From positions 2,909,001 to 2,973,000 of the forward strand of contig NZ_VISM01000001.1 of the NCBI RefSeq assembly GCF_007827455.1: 64,000 nucleotides of DNA, in the 5' to 3' direction. Positions 11,130 to 23,600 of the stretch are shown in pieces. Position numbers and translations under genes: made by a program. The first letter of the stretch is position 1. Each line of letters opens with the position of its first letter. The notes under the pieces were generated by a model that was not told the origin of the DNA, did no database searches, and saw nothing but the letters and a program-made list of their open reading frames with translations. The DNA is from Lutibacter sp. Hel_I_33_5 (GTDB lineage Bacteria > Bacteroidota > Bacteroidia > Flavobacteriales > Flavobacteriaceae).

Positions 11130-12605
11130 ATGTCAAATTATTTTAATACGTTATCGTTAGGACAAAAATTAGATCAATTATCTAAATGTCGTTTTATGGA
11201 CTCTTCAGAATTTGAAGATGGAGTAAATGCTTTAAAGGGAAAGAAAATTGTAATCGTTGGTTGTGGAGCTCAAGGGCTTAATCAAGGTTTAAATATGAGA
11301 GATTCTGGTTTAGATATTTCTTATACGTTAAGACAAGTTGCTATTGATCAGCAAAGAGAATCTTACAAAAATGCAACGTCAAATGGTTTTGCAGTGGGAA
11401 CGTATGATGAGTTAATTCCTTCGGCAGATTTAGTTTTAAATTTAACGCCAGATAAGCAACATACAAATGTTGTAAATGCAGTAATGCCTTTAATGAAAAA
11501 AGGAGCAACATTATCGTATTCTCATGGATTTAATATTGTTGAAGAAGGGATGCAAATTCGTGAAGATTTAACAGTAATTATGGTCGCTCCAAAATCACCA
11601 GGATCAGAAGTTAGAGAAGAGTATAAAAGAGGTTTTGGTGTACCTACATTAATTGCTGTTCATGAAGAAAATAATCCAGAAGGAAAAGGTTGGGCGCAAG
11701 CAAAAGCATATGCAGTAGGAACAGGTGGAGATAGAGCAGGAGTGTTAGCTTCTTCTTTTGTTGCTGAGGTAAAATCAGATTTAATGGGTGAGCAAACAAT
11801 TCTATGTGGATTGTTACAAACAGGTTCTATCTTAAGTTTTGATAAAATGGTAGAAAAAGGAATCGACCCTGGTTATGCTTCAAAATTAATTCAATATGGA
11901 TGGGAAACTATCACAGAAGGATTAAAATATGGAGGTGTAACTAATATGATGGATCGTCTTTCTAATGTTGCAAAAATTAAAGCATTTGAATTATCAGAAG
12001 AATTAAAAGATATCATGAGACCGTTGTTTCAAAAACATATGGCAGATATTATGGAAGGACGTTTTTCTGAAGGAATGATGGCAGATTGGGCTAATGATGA
12101 TAAAAACTTATTATCATGGAGAGCTGCAACAGGTGAAACTGCTTTTGAAAAAACGCCAGCTGGAGATGTAGAAATTTCTGAGCAAGAGTTTTACGATAAT
12201 GGAGTATTAATGGTTGCAATGGTAAGAGCGGGTGTTGAATTAGCTTTTGAAGCGATGACCGAATCTGGTATTATTGATGAGTCTGCTTATTACGAATCGT
12301 TACACGAAACTCCGTTAATAGCAAATACAATTGCACGTAAAAAATTATTCGAAATGAATCGTGTAATTTCTGATACTGCAGAATATGGCTGTTATTTATT
12401 TGATCATGCTTGTAAGCCTTTATTAGCAGATTTTATGAAAACAATTGATACTGATGTTATCGGAAAACCATATGCGACTGATAACGGGCAAGGAGTAGAT
12501 AATGCAAAATTAATTGAAGTAAATGCTGCGTTAAGAAATCATCCAGTAGAAAAAATTGGAACTTTCTTAAGAGCGTCTATGACTTCTATGAAAGCAATCG
12601 TTTAA
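11130..12605 (+). CDS. ilvC: Ketol-acid reductoisomerase (class II, long form)
   Basis: At 491 residues this is the long class-II form, like that of E. coli, rather than the short form of about 330 residues. The NADPH-binding Rossmann motif is [20 protein letters not shown] near residue 40. Duplicated helical C-terminal domains follow, with acidic metal-binding residues ([11 protein letters not shown], and E residues in [17 protein letters not shown]). It isomerises and reduces acetolactate to dihydroxy-isovalerate using Mg2+ and NADPH. It is the last gene of the ilv operon and is followed by a terminator. Confidence 0.96.
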   Translation: MSNYFNTLSLGQKLDQLSKCRFMDSSEFEDGVNALKGKKIVIVGCGAQGLNQGLNMRDSGLDISYTLRQVAIDQQRESYKNATSNGFAVGTYDELIPSADLVLNLTPDKQHTNVVNAVMPLMKKGATLSYSHGFNIVEEGMQIREDLTVIMVAPKSPGSEVREEYKRGFGVPTLIAVHEENNPEGKGWAQAKAYAVGTGGDRAGVLASSFVAEVKSDLMGEQTILCGLLQTGSILSFDKMVEKGIDPGYASKLIQYGWETITEGLKYGGVTNMMDRLSNVAKIKAFELSEELKDIMRPLFQKHMADIMEGRFSEGMMADWANDDKNLLSWRAATGETAFEKTPAGDVEISEQEFYDNGVLMVAMVRAGVELAFEAMTESGIIDESAYYESLHETPLIANTIARKKLFEMNRVISDTAEYGCYLFDHACKPLLADFMKTIDTDVIGKPYATDNGQGVDNAKLIEVNAALRNHPVEKIGTFLRASMTSMKAIV

Positions 12606-12645
12606 GGAATACTATAGAGGAAAGAAATTTCTTATTTAGATATAT

Positions 12646-12686
12646 AAACACCCGATACTATTTTTTAGTGTCGGTTGTTGTGTTTT
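12646..12686 (+). terminator. Terminator after ilvC
   Basis: CCGATACTA pairs with TAGTGTCGG (one wobble) around a five-T loop. An outer AAACAC/GTGTTT pairing extends the stem, and a T-run follows. It ends the ilv operon. Confidence 0.75.
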
Positions 12687-12755
12687 TATATAGTTGTATT
12701 TACTGTTTTACTGATATTTTTGATGTAATTTTATACTATTAAAATTGAATAATTA

Positions 12756-14333
12756 ATGAACATACCAGAAATATATAAAATCAAAGAACAAATTCAACAA
12801 GATACTTATTTAGTAAATGGAGAATTAAAAAAATGGAAAGGCGAAACTGCAGATGTTTTTTCTACAATTTCATCAACTAAAGAATACAAGCCAACATTAT
12901 TAGGAACTGTTCCAAATTTGCAAAAAGAAGAAGCGTTAGAAGCATTGGATGCTGCTTATAATGCGTATGATAAAGGAAAAGGATTATGGCCAACGATGAA
13001 GGTTATAGACCGTATAGCCTGCATGGAAAAGTTTGCTGTGCAAATGAAAACCAAAAGAGACGAAGTTGTAAAATTATTGATGTGGGAAATTGGTAAAGAC
13101 TTAAACTCTTCAAGAAAAGAATTTGACAGAACTATAGATTATATCTACGATACTATTGAAGAATATAAAAAGATTGATAGAGATAGTGCTAAGTTTGAAA
13201 AACATAGTGGAGTTTATGCACATATAAGACGTGGACCTTTAGGAGTAGTCTTGTGTTTAGGACCTTATAATTACCCTTTAAATGAAACTTTTGCGTTGTT
13301 GATTCCAGCTTTAATCATGGGAAATACTACAGTTTTTAAACCAGCAAAATATGGGGTCCTACTATTAAGCCCACTTTTAGAAGCATTTCAAAATAGTTTT
13401 CCAGCTGGTGTAGTAAATATTATATATGGTAGAGGTAGAGTATTGGTAACCCCAATTATGGAAACAGGTAAGATTGATGTATTAGCATTAATTGGGAATA
13501 GTAAATCTGCAAATGCAATTCAGTCAAATCATCCAAAGAAAAATAGATTACGATTGGTTTTTGGATTAGAAGCAAAAAACCCAGCAATTGTTTTACCAGA
13601 TGCAGATTTAGATTTAACTATAAAAGAATGTATAGCTGGAGCTACTTCTTTTAATGGGCAACGATGTACAGCGTTAAAAATATTGTATGTTCATGAGTCG
13701 ATTGTGGATGAATTTAATAAACGCTTTTCTAAAGCTGTAGATGCTTTAAAATTTGGAAATCCATGGGAAGAAAATGTGAGCTTAACACCATTACCAGAAA
13801 CTGATAAACCAGATTATATTCAAGGTTTGATCGATGATGCTACAAAAAATGGAGCTAATATTATAAATGATAAAGGCGGAGAAAGAACAGATAATTATAT
13901 TTTTCCAGCTGTTTTATTTCCTGTTACAAAAGAAATGCGAGTATTTCATAAAGAGCAATTTGGTCCAGTAATTCCAATTGTTTCATTTAATGATATAGAT
14001 CAACCTTTGGATGATGTTTCAGAATCTAATTACGGACAACAAATAAGCCTTTTCGGAAAAGATGTAAACACACTTTCATCACTAATTGATGCTTTGGTAA
14101 ATCAAGTTTGTAGAGTTAATTTGAATAGTTCATGTCAGCGCGGGCCAGATATTTATCCATTTACTGGAAGAAAAGATTCTGCGGTTGCTACCTTAAGTGT
14201 TCATGATGCATTACGTTCTTTTTCTATTAGAACTTTTGTTGCATCTAAAGACAATGAATATAATAATGCAATTTTAGAAGAATTATTAGAAAAAAAAGCA
14301 TCTAATTTTATAAATACAGAATATATTTTGTAA
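12756..14333 (+). CDS. Aldehyde dehydrogenase, probably non-phosphorylating NADP-dependent GAPDH (GapN-like)
   Basis: This 525-residue protein belongs to the ALDH superfamily. The N-terminal cofactor domain includes [41 protein letters not shown], the substrate-channel Asn being in PYNYP. The catalytic Cys lies in [11 protein letters not shown], and the C-terminal motif is [12 protein letters not shown]. The Gln-Arg-Cys-Thr active-site context and overall pattern resemble GapN, which oxidises glyceraldehyde 3-phosphate directly to 3-phosphoglycerate and makes NADPH. The general-base Glu region ([18 protein letters not shown]) is also present but reads LEAKN rather than LELGGK, so substrate assignment is less sure than the superfamily. 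It stands alone between two terminators. Confidence 0.72.
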   Translation: MNIPEIYKIKEQIQQDTYLVNGELKKWKGETADVFSTISSTKEYKPTLLGTVPNLQKEEALEALDAAYNAYDKGKGLWPTMKVIDRIACMEKFAVQMKTKRDEVVKLLMWEIGKDLNSSRKEFDRTIDYIYDTIEEYKKIDRDSAKFEKHSGVYAHIRRGPLGVVLCLGPYNYPLNETFALLIPALIMGNTTVFKPAKYGVLLLSPLLEAFQNSFPAGVVNIIYGRGRVLVTPIMETGKIDVLALIGNSKSANAIQSNHPKKNRLRLVFGLEAKNPAIVLPDADLDLTIKECIAGATSFNGQRCTALKILYVHESIVDEFNKRFSKAVDALKFGNPWEENVSLTPLPETDKPDYIQGLIDDATKNGANIINDKGGERTDNYIFPAVLFPVTKEMRVFHKEQFGPVIPIVSFNDIDQPLDDVSESNYGQQISLFGKDVNTLSSLIDALVNQVCRVNLNSSCQRGPDIYPFTGRKDSAVATLSVHDALRSFSIRTFVASKDNEYNNAILEELLEKKASNFINTEYIL

Positions 14334-14511
14334 AATATTAATAAGTACTGATATCTTATTTAAACTATTGAAAACAAAAGGGTTTGTTCTCAATTTTGAT
14401 GAATACAAGAAAATATTATTACTATATTAAATGTTAAAAATTTGCGAAAAAAAAAATAATAGCTATATTGACAGATAATTTAACAATTCAAATATTCAAA
14501 TAATTTACATT

Positions 14512-17433
14512 ATGAAGACAAAAAAACATTTTAGAGTGCCCTTTTTAACCTGGATACTCTTGTTATCTGTAAGCTTTGTATTTGCGCAAAGTACAGTGAC
14601 AGGATCTGTTTCTGACGATTCTGGTCCTTTACCAGGAGTAAACATAATTATAGAAGGAACTTCAACTGGTACAAGTACTGATTTTAATGGTAACTTTAAG
14701 TTAAAATCTAACGAAAGTTTTCCATGGACACTAGTATTTAGTTATACTGGGTATGAGTCTAAAAGTATCGTCGTAAATAATGCTTCTCAAACATTGAATG
14801 TGGTTTTAGAAGGAGGTTCTGTTTTAGATGAAGTTGTAGTATCAGCATCTAGAAGAAGACAAAAAGTACAAGAAGCACCAGCTTCTGTAAGTTTACTTAC
14901 TTCTAAAGATTTAGAGAATTCAGCATCAGCAGTTGATCCTGTTCGTCAATTAATAAATACACCTGGAGTTCAAATACAACAACAATCAGCAAATTCTTTA
15001 AATATTGAAATGAGAGCTGGTTCAGGAGTTTTTGGTACTTCAACTTTTCCAATATTAGATTATCGTTATTTAGTAACACCTTCTGCAGGTCTCTTTTTAA
15101 GTTACCAAACAGGTATGTCTAATATCGATATTGATAAAATAGAGGTAGTTAGAGGTGCAGCTTCAGCTTTGTATGGACCAGGTGTTACATCTGGGGTAGT
15201 CCACTTCTTATCTAAAAGTGCTATTGATAAACCTGGTACAACGGTAGAATTTGTTAGTGGTACTTTAAGTACTTATGGTACAACATTAAGACATGCTACT
15301 GCTAGTAAAGATGAAAAGTTTGGTTTTAAAATCAATATGAGATATATGCAAGGTGACGATTTTGAATTAGATGCCGTAACAGATGCTGCATTTATAGCTG
15401 GTCAAAAAACAACTATATCTCAACCAGTAATTAAAGGCGGGAGAGTAGATCCTTCTCAAGCTGCTAAAACTTTACTCACTTTAGCTGATTTAGATGATAA
15501 TGGTGATGGAAATCCTTTAGCAACTGAATATAGAAATTATTCTGCAAATATGCATTTTGAATTTAGACCAAACGAAAAAACAAATGCTGTAGTTTCTGCA
15601 GGTCTAGCAAATGGTAACGGATTATTCTTTAATTCACAAGGAGCAGGCTATACGCAAGGTAATGACTATTGGGCACAAGCTAGAATTCAAAGAGGTGGTT
15701 TATTTGCACAAGTATATTATAACTATAATGACGGAGGAGATGAAGAAAATCCAACTTTTTTATATGCATCAGGTTTAAGACAAATAGCTAAAAGATCTTC
15801 GATAGAAGCGCAATTACAATATAATTTTGATACACCTAATTTTTTAGACACAAACTTTACAGTGGGGGCAGATTATAGAAATTCAGCTTCAGATTCTGAA
15901 GGTACTTTATATGGTATAAATGAAGATGATGATCAATATGTGATTACTGGAATATATATGCAAGGAACTTCTAAATTGAGTGATAAGCTAGATTTAACCT
16001 ATGCAGGTAGATATGATAAATATAATTTTATTAATGAAGGAGCATTTGCTCCTAGAGTTGCATTAGTATATAAAGCAGGTCCTAAAACTACTTTTAGAGC
16101 TTCTTATAATGTGGCTACTTTTGGACCATCCGCATTAGAGCAAAATATCGATTTTCCAGTATCAATTGTTGCTCCAGGTGTGTTAGATGTTTGGTTATCT
16201 GGGCAAAAAAATGCACAAACTTTTGTAGCTAACCCAACAATTGATTTATCTATTCCTGGTTTACCAGATTTACCATACGGAGCTACAAGTTTTCCTTTAG
16301 CTTACGTATATGGAGCTGTAGCTCAGCCTACTATAGCAGGGATAAATGCAGCATTAGCAGGTAACCCACTATTACCAGTTGTAAATAATTTCTTATCAAC
16401 TTATGTGCCGTCTGGAAGTACTGGAACATTAGAAGGATATAACTTATTTAATGGAGAGGCTATGAATGAGCTTACACCAACATTACAATCTAGAATTGGA
16501 AAATTAAATTCTTTTGAAGTCGGCTATAAAGGTTTAATTGGCGATAAATTATCAGTAGGATTAGATGTCTATACGTATTCAAGAAAAGGTTTTACTCAAT
16601 TTACTGCAGTAGCACCTACTTTTAGATTAACTGGTGCAAATTTTGCAAATGATTTATCAGCTAGAGTTGGTGCAGATTTTGCAGCAGACCCTAATGTTGT
16701 TGGAGCTATAACAGCAGGAGTATTAGCACAAGTACAAGGCGTATATGCTTCAAATGGTTGGCCTTTAGCTGGAATACCTGGAGTAGTGCCATCTGCTGCA
16801 GCTACAGCAGCTGCACAAACTCCAGGAGCTATTGCAACAGCTGCCGCTCAAGTAGGTGGAGCTTTTGCACAAGGAGGAGCTGGTTTTGCAAGTAATGTTG
16901 CACCATTGTTAAGTGTAATTGGAGCGGTTGAAACAAGTGGTGTGCCTCAAGGAGATGGCATAACGCATATTCCTGCTGGGTATAGAATTTTTGATAATGT
17001 AACTAGAAGTCATTTTGGTTCAGATTTAGCTTTAAAGTATTTTGCAAATGATAGCTGGACGCTATGGGGTAATGCTTCATGGGTGAGTCAAACAGAATGG
17101 ATTCCAGGTCAATCGAATGATGATGGACTGCCTTTTTCTTCATATTTAAATTCTCCAAAATTTAAGTATAGAGTTGGAGCTCAATTTAATCAAGATAAAT
17201 GGAGAGGTGGATTGGCTTTTCAACATGATGATGGTTTTAACTCTAATCAAGGATTATTTTCTGGTCCAGTACAAGAAAAGAATTTGGTAGATCTTAACGT
17301 TGGATATTCATTTAACAAAAAAATTAAATTAGATTTATCAGCAACAAATGTTTTTAATAATGAATATAGAGCTTTTCCAAATATGCCGGTTATCGGCAGA
17401 AGAGTTGTTCTAAGAACTACTGTAGATTTTTAA
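14512..17433 (+). CDS. TonB-dependent outer-membrane receptor
   Basis: This 973-residue protein starts with a signal peptide (hydrophobic stretch ending SFVFAQS). A carboxypeptidase-regulatory-like beta domain follows (VTGSVSDDSGPLPGVNIIIEGTSTGTSTDFNG), then a TonB-box-like linker, a plug domain (VRQLINTPGVQIQQQ...IEVVRGAASALYGPGVTSGVVHFLSK) and a large beta-barrel. It ends in an aromatic-rich C-terminal strand (RRVVLRTTVDF). It should import an unknown ligand across the outer membrane. There is no SusD partner beside it, so a polysaccharide-utilisation pair is not indicated. The barrel includes an unusual Ala/Gly-rich insertion near residues 745-800 (PSAAATAAAQTPGAIATAAAQ), which is probably an extracellular loop. 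Confidence 0.9.
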   Translation: MKTKKHFRVPFLTWILLLSVSFVFAQSTVTGSVSDDSGPLPGVNIIIEGTSTGTSTDFNGNFKLKSNESFPWTLVFSYTGYESKSIVVNNASQTLNVVLEGGSVLDEVVVSASRRRQKVQEAPASVSLLTSKDLENSASAVDPVRQLINTPGVQIQQQSANSLNIEMRAGSGVFGTSTFPILDYRYLVTPSAGLFLSYQTGMSNIDIDKIEVVRGAASALYGPGVTSGVVHFLSKSAIDKPGTTVEFVSGTLSTYGTTLRHATASKDEKFGFKINMRYMQGDDFELDAVTDAAFIAGQKTTISQPVIKGGRVDPSQAAKTLLTLADLDDNGDGNPLATEYRNYSANMHFEFRPNEKTNAVVSAGLANGNGLFFNSQGAGYTQGNDYWAQARIQRGGLFAQVYYNYNDGGDEENPTFLYASGLRQIAKRSSIEAQLQYNFDTPNFLDTNFTVGADYRNSASDSEGTLYGINEDDDQYVITGIYMQGTSKLSDKLDLTYAGRYDKYNFINEGAFAPRVALVYKAGPKTTFRASYNVATFGPSALEQNIDFPVSIVAPGVLDVWLSGQKNAQTFVANPTIDLSIPGLPDLPYGATSFPLAYVYGAVAQPTIAGINAALAGNPLLPVVNNFLSTYVPSGSTGTLEGYNLFNGEAMNELTPTLQSRIGKLNSFEVGYKGLIGDKLSVGLDVYTYSRKGFTQFTAVAPTFRLTGANFANDLSARVGADFAADPNVVGAITAGVLAQVQGVYASNGWPLAGIPGVVPSAAATAAAQTPGAIATAAAQVGGAFAQGGAGFASNVAPLLSVIGAVETSGVPQGDGITHIPAGYRIFDNVTRSHFGSDLALKYFANDSWTLWGNASWVSQTEWIPGQSNDDGLPFSSYLNSPKFKYRVGAQFNQDKWRGGLAFQHDDGFNSNQGLFSGPVQEKNLVDLNVGYSFNKKIKLDLSATNVFNNEYRAFPNMPVIGRRVVLRTTVDF

Positions 17434-17451
17434 TAAAAATATATTTGTAAT

Positions 17452-17482
17452 AAAAAAAACCCTCAACTCTGAGGGTTTTTTT
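17452..17482 (+). terminator. Terminator after TonB receptor gene
   Basis: AAACCCTC pairs with GAGGGTTT around AACTCT and is followed by T's. The A-run on the left also makes it potentially bidirectional. Confidence 0.85.
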
Positions 17483-17620
17483 GTGTCTTAACATAAAGTA
17501 CTTAACTTCATTTTTCATCGTTTCGTCGAATAATAAAAGCCTTACAACTTATAACTTTTAATTTTGTGTGACTTTTAGAAATGAATGTTTCATAAGAATA
17601 GTAGAATAATTTGACGTATT

Positions 17621-20600
17621 ATGGGAAAAAAATACATTAAATTAAAAGCTGTAGTCCTTACAGTTTTTATTTTTTCATGTTTAAATATAAGTGCACAAAC
17701 AACATCTTGTGGTATTAATACAGGGACGCCACAAGAAATTTGTGAAGGGAACTTATTTCAGTTAGCTGGTTCCGGAGATGCAAATGTAGTATCCATAGTT
17801 TGGACACAAGTGTCTGGACCATTTATTGGAATTAGTGATCCAACAAGTTATACTCCAGAAATAACGGGTGCCACAGGTAATAATACGTATGTGTTTAAAT
17901 TAACAGCATTGTGTAATGATGGTAATTATACTTCACAAAATATATCTTATGATGTAAAACCAAGTCCAGTTTCAATGGCAGGTTCAGATATTTCTGGATG
18001 TCCAGGGAATTATATGTTAGCAGGAAATACTCCAACTGGAACTTTTACTGGTAAATGGACAACAGATACAAATAATAATGCAGGTGTAACATTTGCAGAT
18101 TCAACATCACCAACAACAAGTATTACATTTCCAGAAGGTTCTTCTGGTGAAACTACGTTAACTTGGACAGTTAGTGGAGCTCCTGGAACGTGTCCAGGTG
18201 TCTCAAGAATAAAAGTAACTAATTTTGGTGCAGAACCTGTAAATGCTGGGCCAGATAAAACATTATCGGCATGTTTTGGTGCTACAACTACCACTTCTTT
18301 AGCCGGCTCTTATGCTGGAGATGGTACAGGTGGACAAATGGGTATGTGGGAATTAGTAAGTGGACCAAATGCTCCTACTATAGCAGATACTTCAAAAAAT
18401 AATACAGGAATTAGTAATTTAATTGAAGGTTCTTATACGTTTAGATGGATAGTTTCTGGTCCTTGTAAAAATGGAAACGATACAGTAACCATTACTGTAC
18501 CTCCACCAACTGGTGCGGTATCTACTGCTAGTAGTTTAGTAAGTATAAGAAATATTAGAATTTGTGACGCACCAACACCACCAGCTACTACACAATATTT
18601 ATTAGAAGCTTTACCTCCATTATATGCAGGAGAAACTGTTGAGTGGACATTTGTTGGAGGAGGTTTAACTGCAGCTCAAAAACCAGTGATTGCTAACGCT
18701 ACTTCACCAACTACTTTAGTTACTAATTTATCTGGAAACCCAAAAGGATTAGCTACAGCACCCGCATTTTATAATTATAAATTTAGATATACGGTAAAAA
18801 CAGCTAACCCAGATTGTGATACTACTCGAGATGTAAATATTAAAGTCATAAACAGTGCAATTAGTGTTAACCTTACAGATAATGGTACAGCATCAGAATG
18901 TATTTTGGCTACTTTAAATCAAGCAACGAATAAAGTAAATGTAACATTTGGAATTGATAGAGATAATTCTGCCTCTACCATGAAATACAAAATTATTAGT
19001 GGCCCAGTTACTACTAATAGTTATTCATCAATAAAAAGTATAGCAAATAACAATTCTAATACTACAGCAACTTCGATGACGATACCTTTTACTAAAATAG
19101 GTACATATGTTGTAGGGATAACAAGAGAAGCAGGAGGGAATGCTAGTTCAGAATGTTCAAATGATTCGGATGAGATAACAGTAAAAATATCAGGAAAACC
19201 AGATCAATCTAATGCAGGAACAGATATTTTTATTTGTGATCCTACAAATGATGCAAATTTAGTTGGAAATAGTCCTGTAGATGGTATAGGAATGTGGTCT
19301 CAAATAAGTGGTCCAGCAATGGCTACAATTGCAGATGCATCTAGTGCTTCTACAACTGTAGACTTTCCTGTGGCAACAGGATCTGGTAAATACGTTTTTA
19401 GGTGGGTTATTAGTGGAGGACCACAAGCAGATCTTGATACAAAAGCTTTTGACGATGTAATCGTAAGAGTTTCTACAGGCCCGCCAACTCCGCCAGCAAA
19501 TTTTGCTGGATCAGATGCAACTATTTGTGCTGGAGGGTTTCTGCTTGATGCAATAGCTTTAGGAGGTGATGAAAGTGGTTTATGGACAGTATCTTCTTTG
19601 CCTGATGATTCTGGTGTAAATATTATTGATCCAACTGATCCAAAAACTAGAGTGCTTGCTTTAAAGAAATCGACTGTATATACATTTACATATACATTAA
19701 CAAATGGTTGTGCTAGTACTTCAGATTCTGTAGTAGTAACAACAACAACAGGGAGGTCACAAGTAGTTAGGGCAGGACAAGATCAATGTATTACAAGCGG
19801 AAATTCAGTAACATTAGAAGGAACAGTACCAAAAGCGGGATCAACAGGGACTTGGACTTTAGTTTCGGGTCCAGCAGGAGCAATGATTACTCCAGCAAAT
19901 TCAAGTACTACAACAGTTAATAGCATGGTAGATGGAAGTTATGAGTTTATGTGGAGTATTCCAGATACTGACTGTCCAAATAATGTAAGTTCAGATAATG
20001 TTATAGTAGCTTTGTATAATACGATTCCTTCAGCTGGGCCAGATCAAGATGTTTGTGGGTTAAATTCTATCTTAATGGCTGCAACAGCACCAAACGCTCC
20101 AAATCAAGGTACTTGGGTACAAACTTTCGGTTCTGGTGGATGGACTGTAGATGATATTAATAAACCAAACGCAAGTTTTACAAATTTAAGTGATGGTGTA
20201 TATGAATTTGAATGGAAAGTTTCTGATGCAGATTGTTTTACGGGTGATAAAGTTAAATTTACCATCGCAAATCAACCAACACCACCAGGGTTTGCTACAG
20301 CTACTTTAAATGTTTGTTCAACAACAGCGACATTAAATGCTAATACGGTTACAGTTGGAACAGGTAATTGGGCTTTTGTTTCAGGTCCTACTACGCCAGT
20401 AATAGATGATACATCTAAAGAAGATGCAAAGCTAACGAGCTTAAAAACTGGAACTTATATATATAGATGGACAACATCTCCAATATTTCCTAGTCCAAAT
20501 ACAGCACCAACTTGTAACTTAGTTAATTCAGCTGATTTAACAATAAACGTAATTACTCCGGCTGCTATAACAGGTAGTCCTGCTCAATCATTTTGTGCAG

Positions 20601-23600
20601 CAGAAGATGTTTTATTAGAGGCAATAGAAGGTTCTACAGGTACATTTAGTTACGTGAGTTCTACTCCATCAGGGGCTGCTATACCTGTTATTACTGTTTT
20701 AAATGCAAAAGGAAATAAAGCCTCAGCTACAATGGAAGAGGGATATGTTTATGTTTTTAGATATACATTATCGGGAGCTGCAACTTGTACAGATCCTTCG
20801 TTTAAAAAAACGGATGAAATTACAATAACGAACTCTGCAAAAATTGTATCAAATGCAGGTACAAATAAAGAAGTATGTATTGTTTCTCCAGCAACTACTG
20901 GTTCAGTAACTATGACTGCTAATGCACCATCTTCTGGTACAGGTAAATGGACAAAAATTAGTGGACCAAACGGAGAATCAATAGTTAGTCAGAATTTAAA
21001 TACATCCGTTATAAACGATTTATCAGTTGGAACTTATATTTTTCAATGGGAAATTACAAATGGAAAATGTGAAAATAGAGATCAAGTTACAGTAACAGTA
21101 CAAGCACCTCCTAGTGTTGCAGATGCAGGAGACGCAACAATGAATTTATGTATATTAAACCCACAATTAAGTGCTGTGGCACCAACAAGTGGACTAGGAG
21201 TATGGAGTGTTGTTAGTGAAACAGGTATGAATGTAGCATTTGATAGTGCTAATAGCCCAACAACAACTTTAACATTAACCAATGGTTCTGTTGGAGATAC
21301 AGCAAAATTAAGATGGACAGTCCAGAACGGAGCATCTTGTACAGCTACAACAGATGATGTAGATGTTACAATTATTGCTGATGTAAGCGGTTCTTTATCT
21401 TTAACTGCTCCAGTAGTGACAATGGCATGTTCGGGAATGTCAAATGGAACATTTACTACCACTGCTTCGGGAGGTACATCACCTTATACATATAATTTAT
21501 TAACTGCAACTAGTTTAACGGGTGCATACATAGATGCTTCACAAACCGATGGAGATTCAGATGGTAGCTATACTGGATTAACATCTGGATTTTATAAAGT
21601 TGAAGTCATTGATACTTTAGGTTGTGGTTCTAAAATTGGAACTGCTAAAGAAATAGAAGGAGCTGCAGCTACTCCAGTTCCTACAACGACCAATATAGTA
21701 CATTGTGTTGGAGATTCTCAAGTGGCGTTAACAGCGACACCGTCAGCATCACCAACAGGAACTCTAAAATGGTACGATACTAATGCAACAACACTATTAG
21801 CAACAGCACCAACACCAAGTACAGCAGCTTCTGCAATTGGAACAACTACTTATTTTGTAAGTCAAACACATACGCATAGCGGAGGAGAAGTTTGTGAAAG
21901 TCCAAAAGTATCTATTAATGTTCTAGTAAATGCTTTACCTTCAAGTAGTTTAACTGTTGAAGGAGATAAGATTAATAAAGGAAGTAATGGAACTATTACT
22001 GTTAAAAATAGTGTTTCTGGTTTTTCGTATCAATTAAGATTAGATTCAGATAATTCTACTGTTGGAACTGCAAAAGCAGGTACTGGAGGAGATATTACAT
22101 TTTCAGTAGCACCAACAACGAATACATTGTACAATGTATTAGTGCAAAATACAACAACAAATTGTGCAACAGAATTAACAGCAACAGCTTTAATAGATAT
22201 ACTACCAGTAGCAACTACAGATTCAGCTAGTTATACTCCTGGAGGAACAAATCCGATGCTTGATATTTCGAATAATGATACTACGGGAGATGCTGTTGTG
22301 CCAACTACTGTAAAATTAACGACTACAGGTTTACCAGCTACAGGAGTAGGATCAGGGACATTAAGTCCAGATGGAAAAACCTTAACAATAAACGGACAAG
22401 GAGTTTGGACAGCTAATCCAACTACAGGTGCATTAAACTTTAGTCCATGTACAGCAGCAGGAACGCCAGACTCAAGTTGTACTGGTGCTTTTACAACAAC
22501 TCCAGAAGTAATTACCTATTCAGTAGAAGATGCACAAAATAACCCAGCAACCACTACAGTAACCTTAGATTCGTTACCAATCGCAACACCAGATGAAGCA
22601 AGTTATGACCCAACCAGTGCTACAAATTCAGTAGACATTTTAGGCAATGACACCACAGGAGATACAGTTGTTCCAACAACCGTACAATTAACAACAACTG
22701 GATTGCCAGCTACAGGAGTAGGATCAGGGACATTAAGTCCAGATGGAAAAACTTTAACAATAAACGGACAGGGAGTTTGGACAGTAAACCCAACTACGGG
22801 AGCATTAAACTTTAGTCCATGTACAGCAGCTGGAACACCCGATGCAAGTTGTACAGGAGCTTTTACAGGTGTACCAGAAGTAATTACTTATTCAGTAGCC
22901 GATACACAAGGTAATACAGCAACATCAACAGTAACCTTAGATTCGTTACCAATCGCAACACCAGATGAAGCAAGTTATGACCCAACAAGTGCTACAAATT
23001 CAGTAGATATTTTAGGCAATGACACCACAGGAGATACAGTTGTACCAACAACCGTACAATTAACAACAACTGGATTACCAGCTACAGGAGTAGGATCAGG
23101 GACATTAAGTCCAGATGGAAAAACTTTAACAATAAACGGACAGGGAGTTTGGACAGTAAACCCAACTACGGGAGCATTAAACTTTAGTCCATGTACAGCA
23201 GCTGGAACACCCGATGCAAGTTGTACAGGAGCTTTTACAGGTGTACCAGAAGTAATTACTTATTCAGTAGCCGATACACAAGGTAATACAGCAACATCAA
23301 CAGTAACCTTAGATTCGTTACCAATCGCAACACCAGATGAAGCAAGTTATGACCCAACAAGTGCTACAAATTCAGTAGACATTTTAGGCAATGACACCAC
23401 AGGAGATACAGTTGTACCAACAACCGTACAATTAACAACAACTGGATTACCAGCTACAGGAGTAGGATCAGGGACATTAAGTCCAGATGGAAAAACCTTA
23501 ACAATAAACGGACAAGGAGTTTGGACAGTCAATCCAACTACAGGAGCATTAAACTTTAGTCCATGTACAGCAGCTGGAACGCCAGACGCAAGTTGTACAG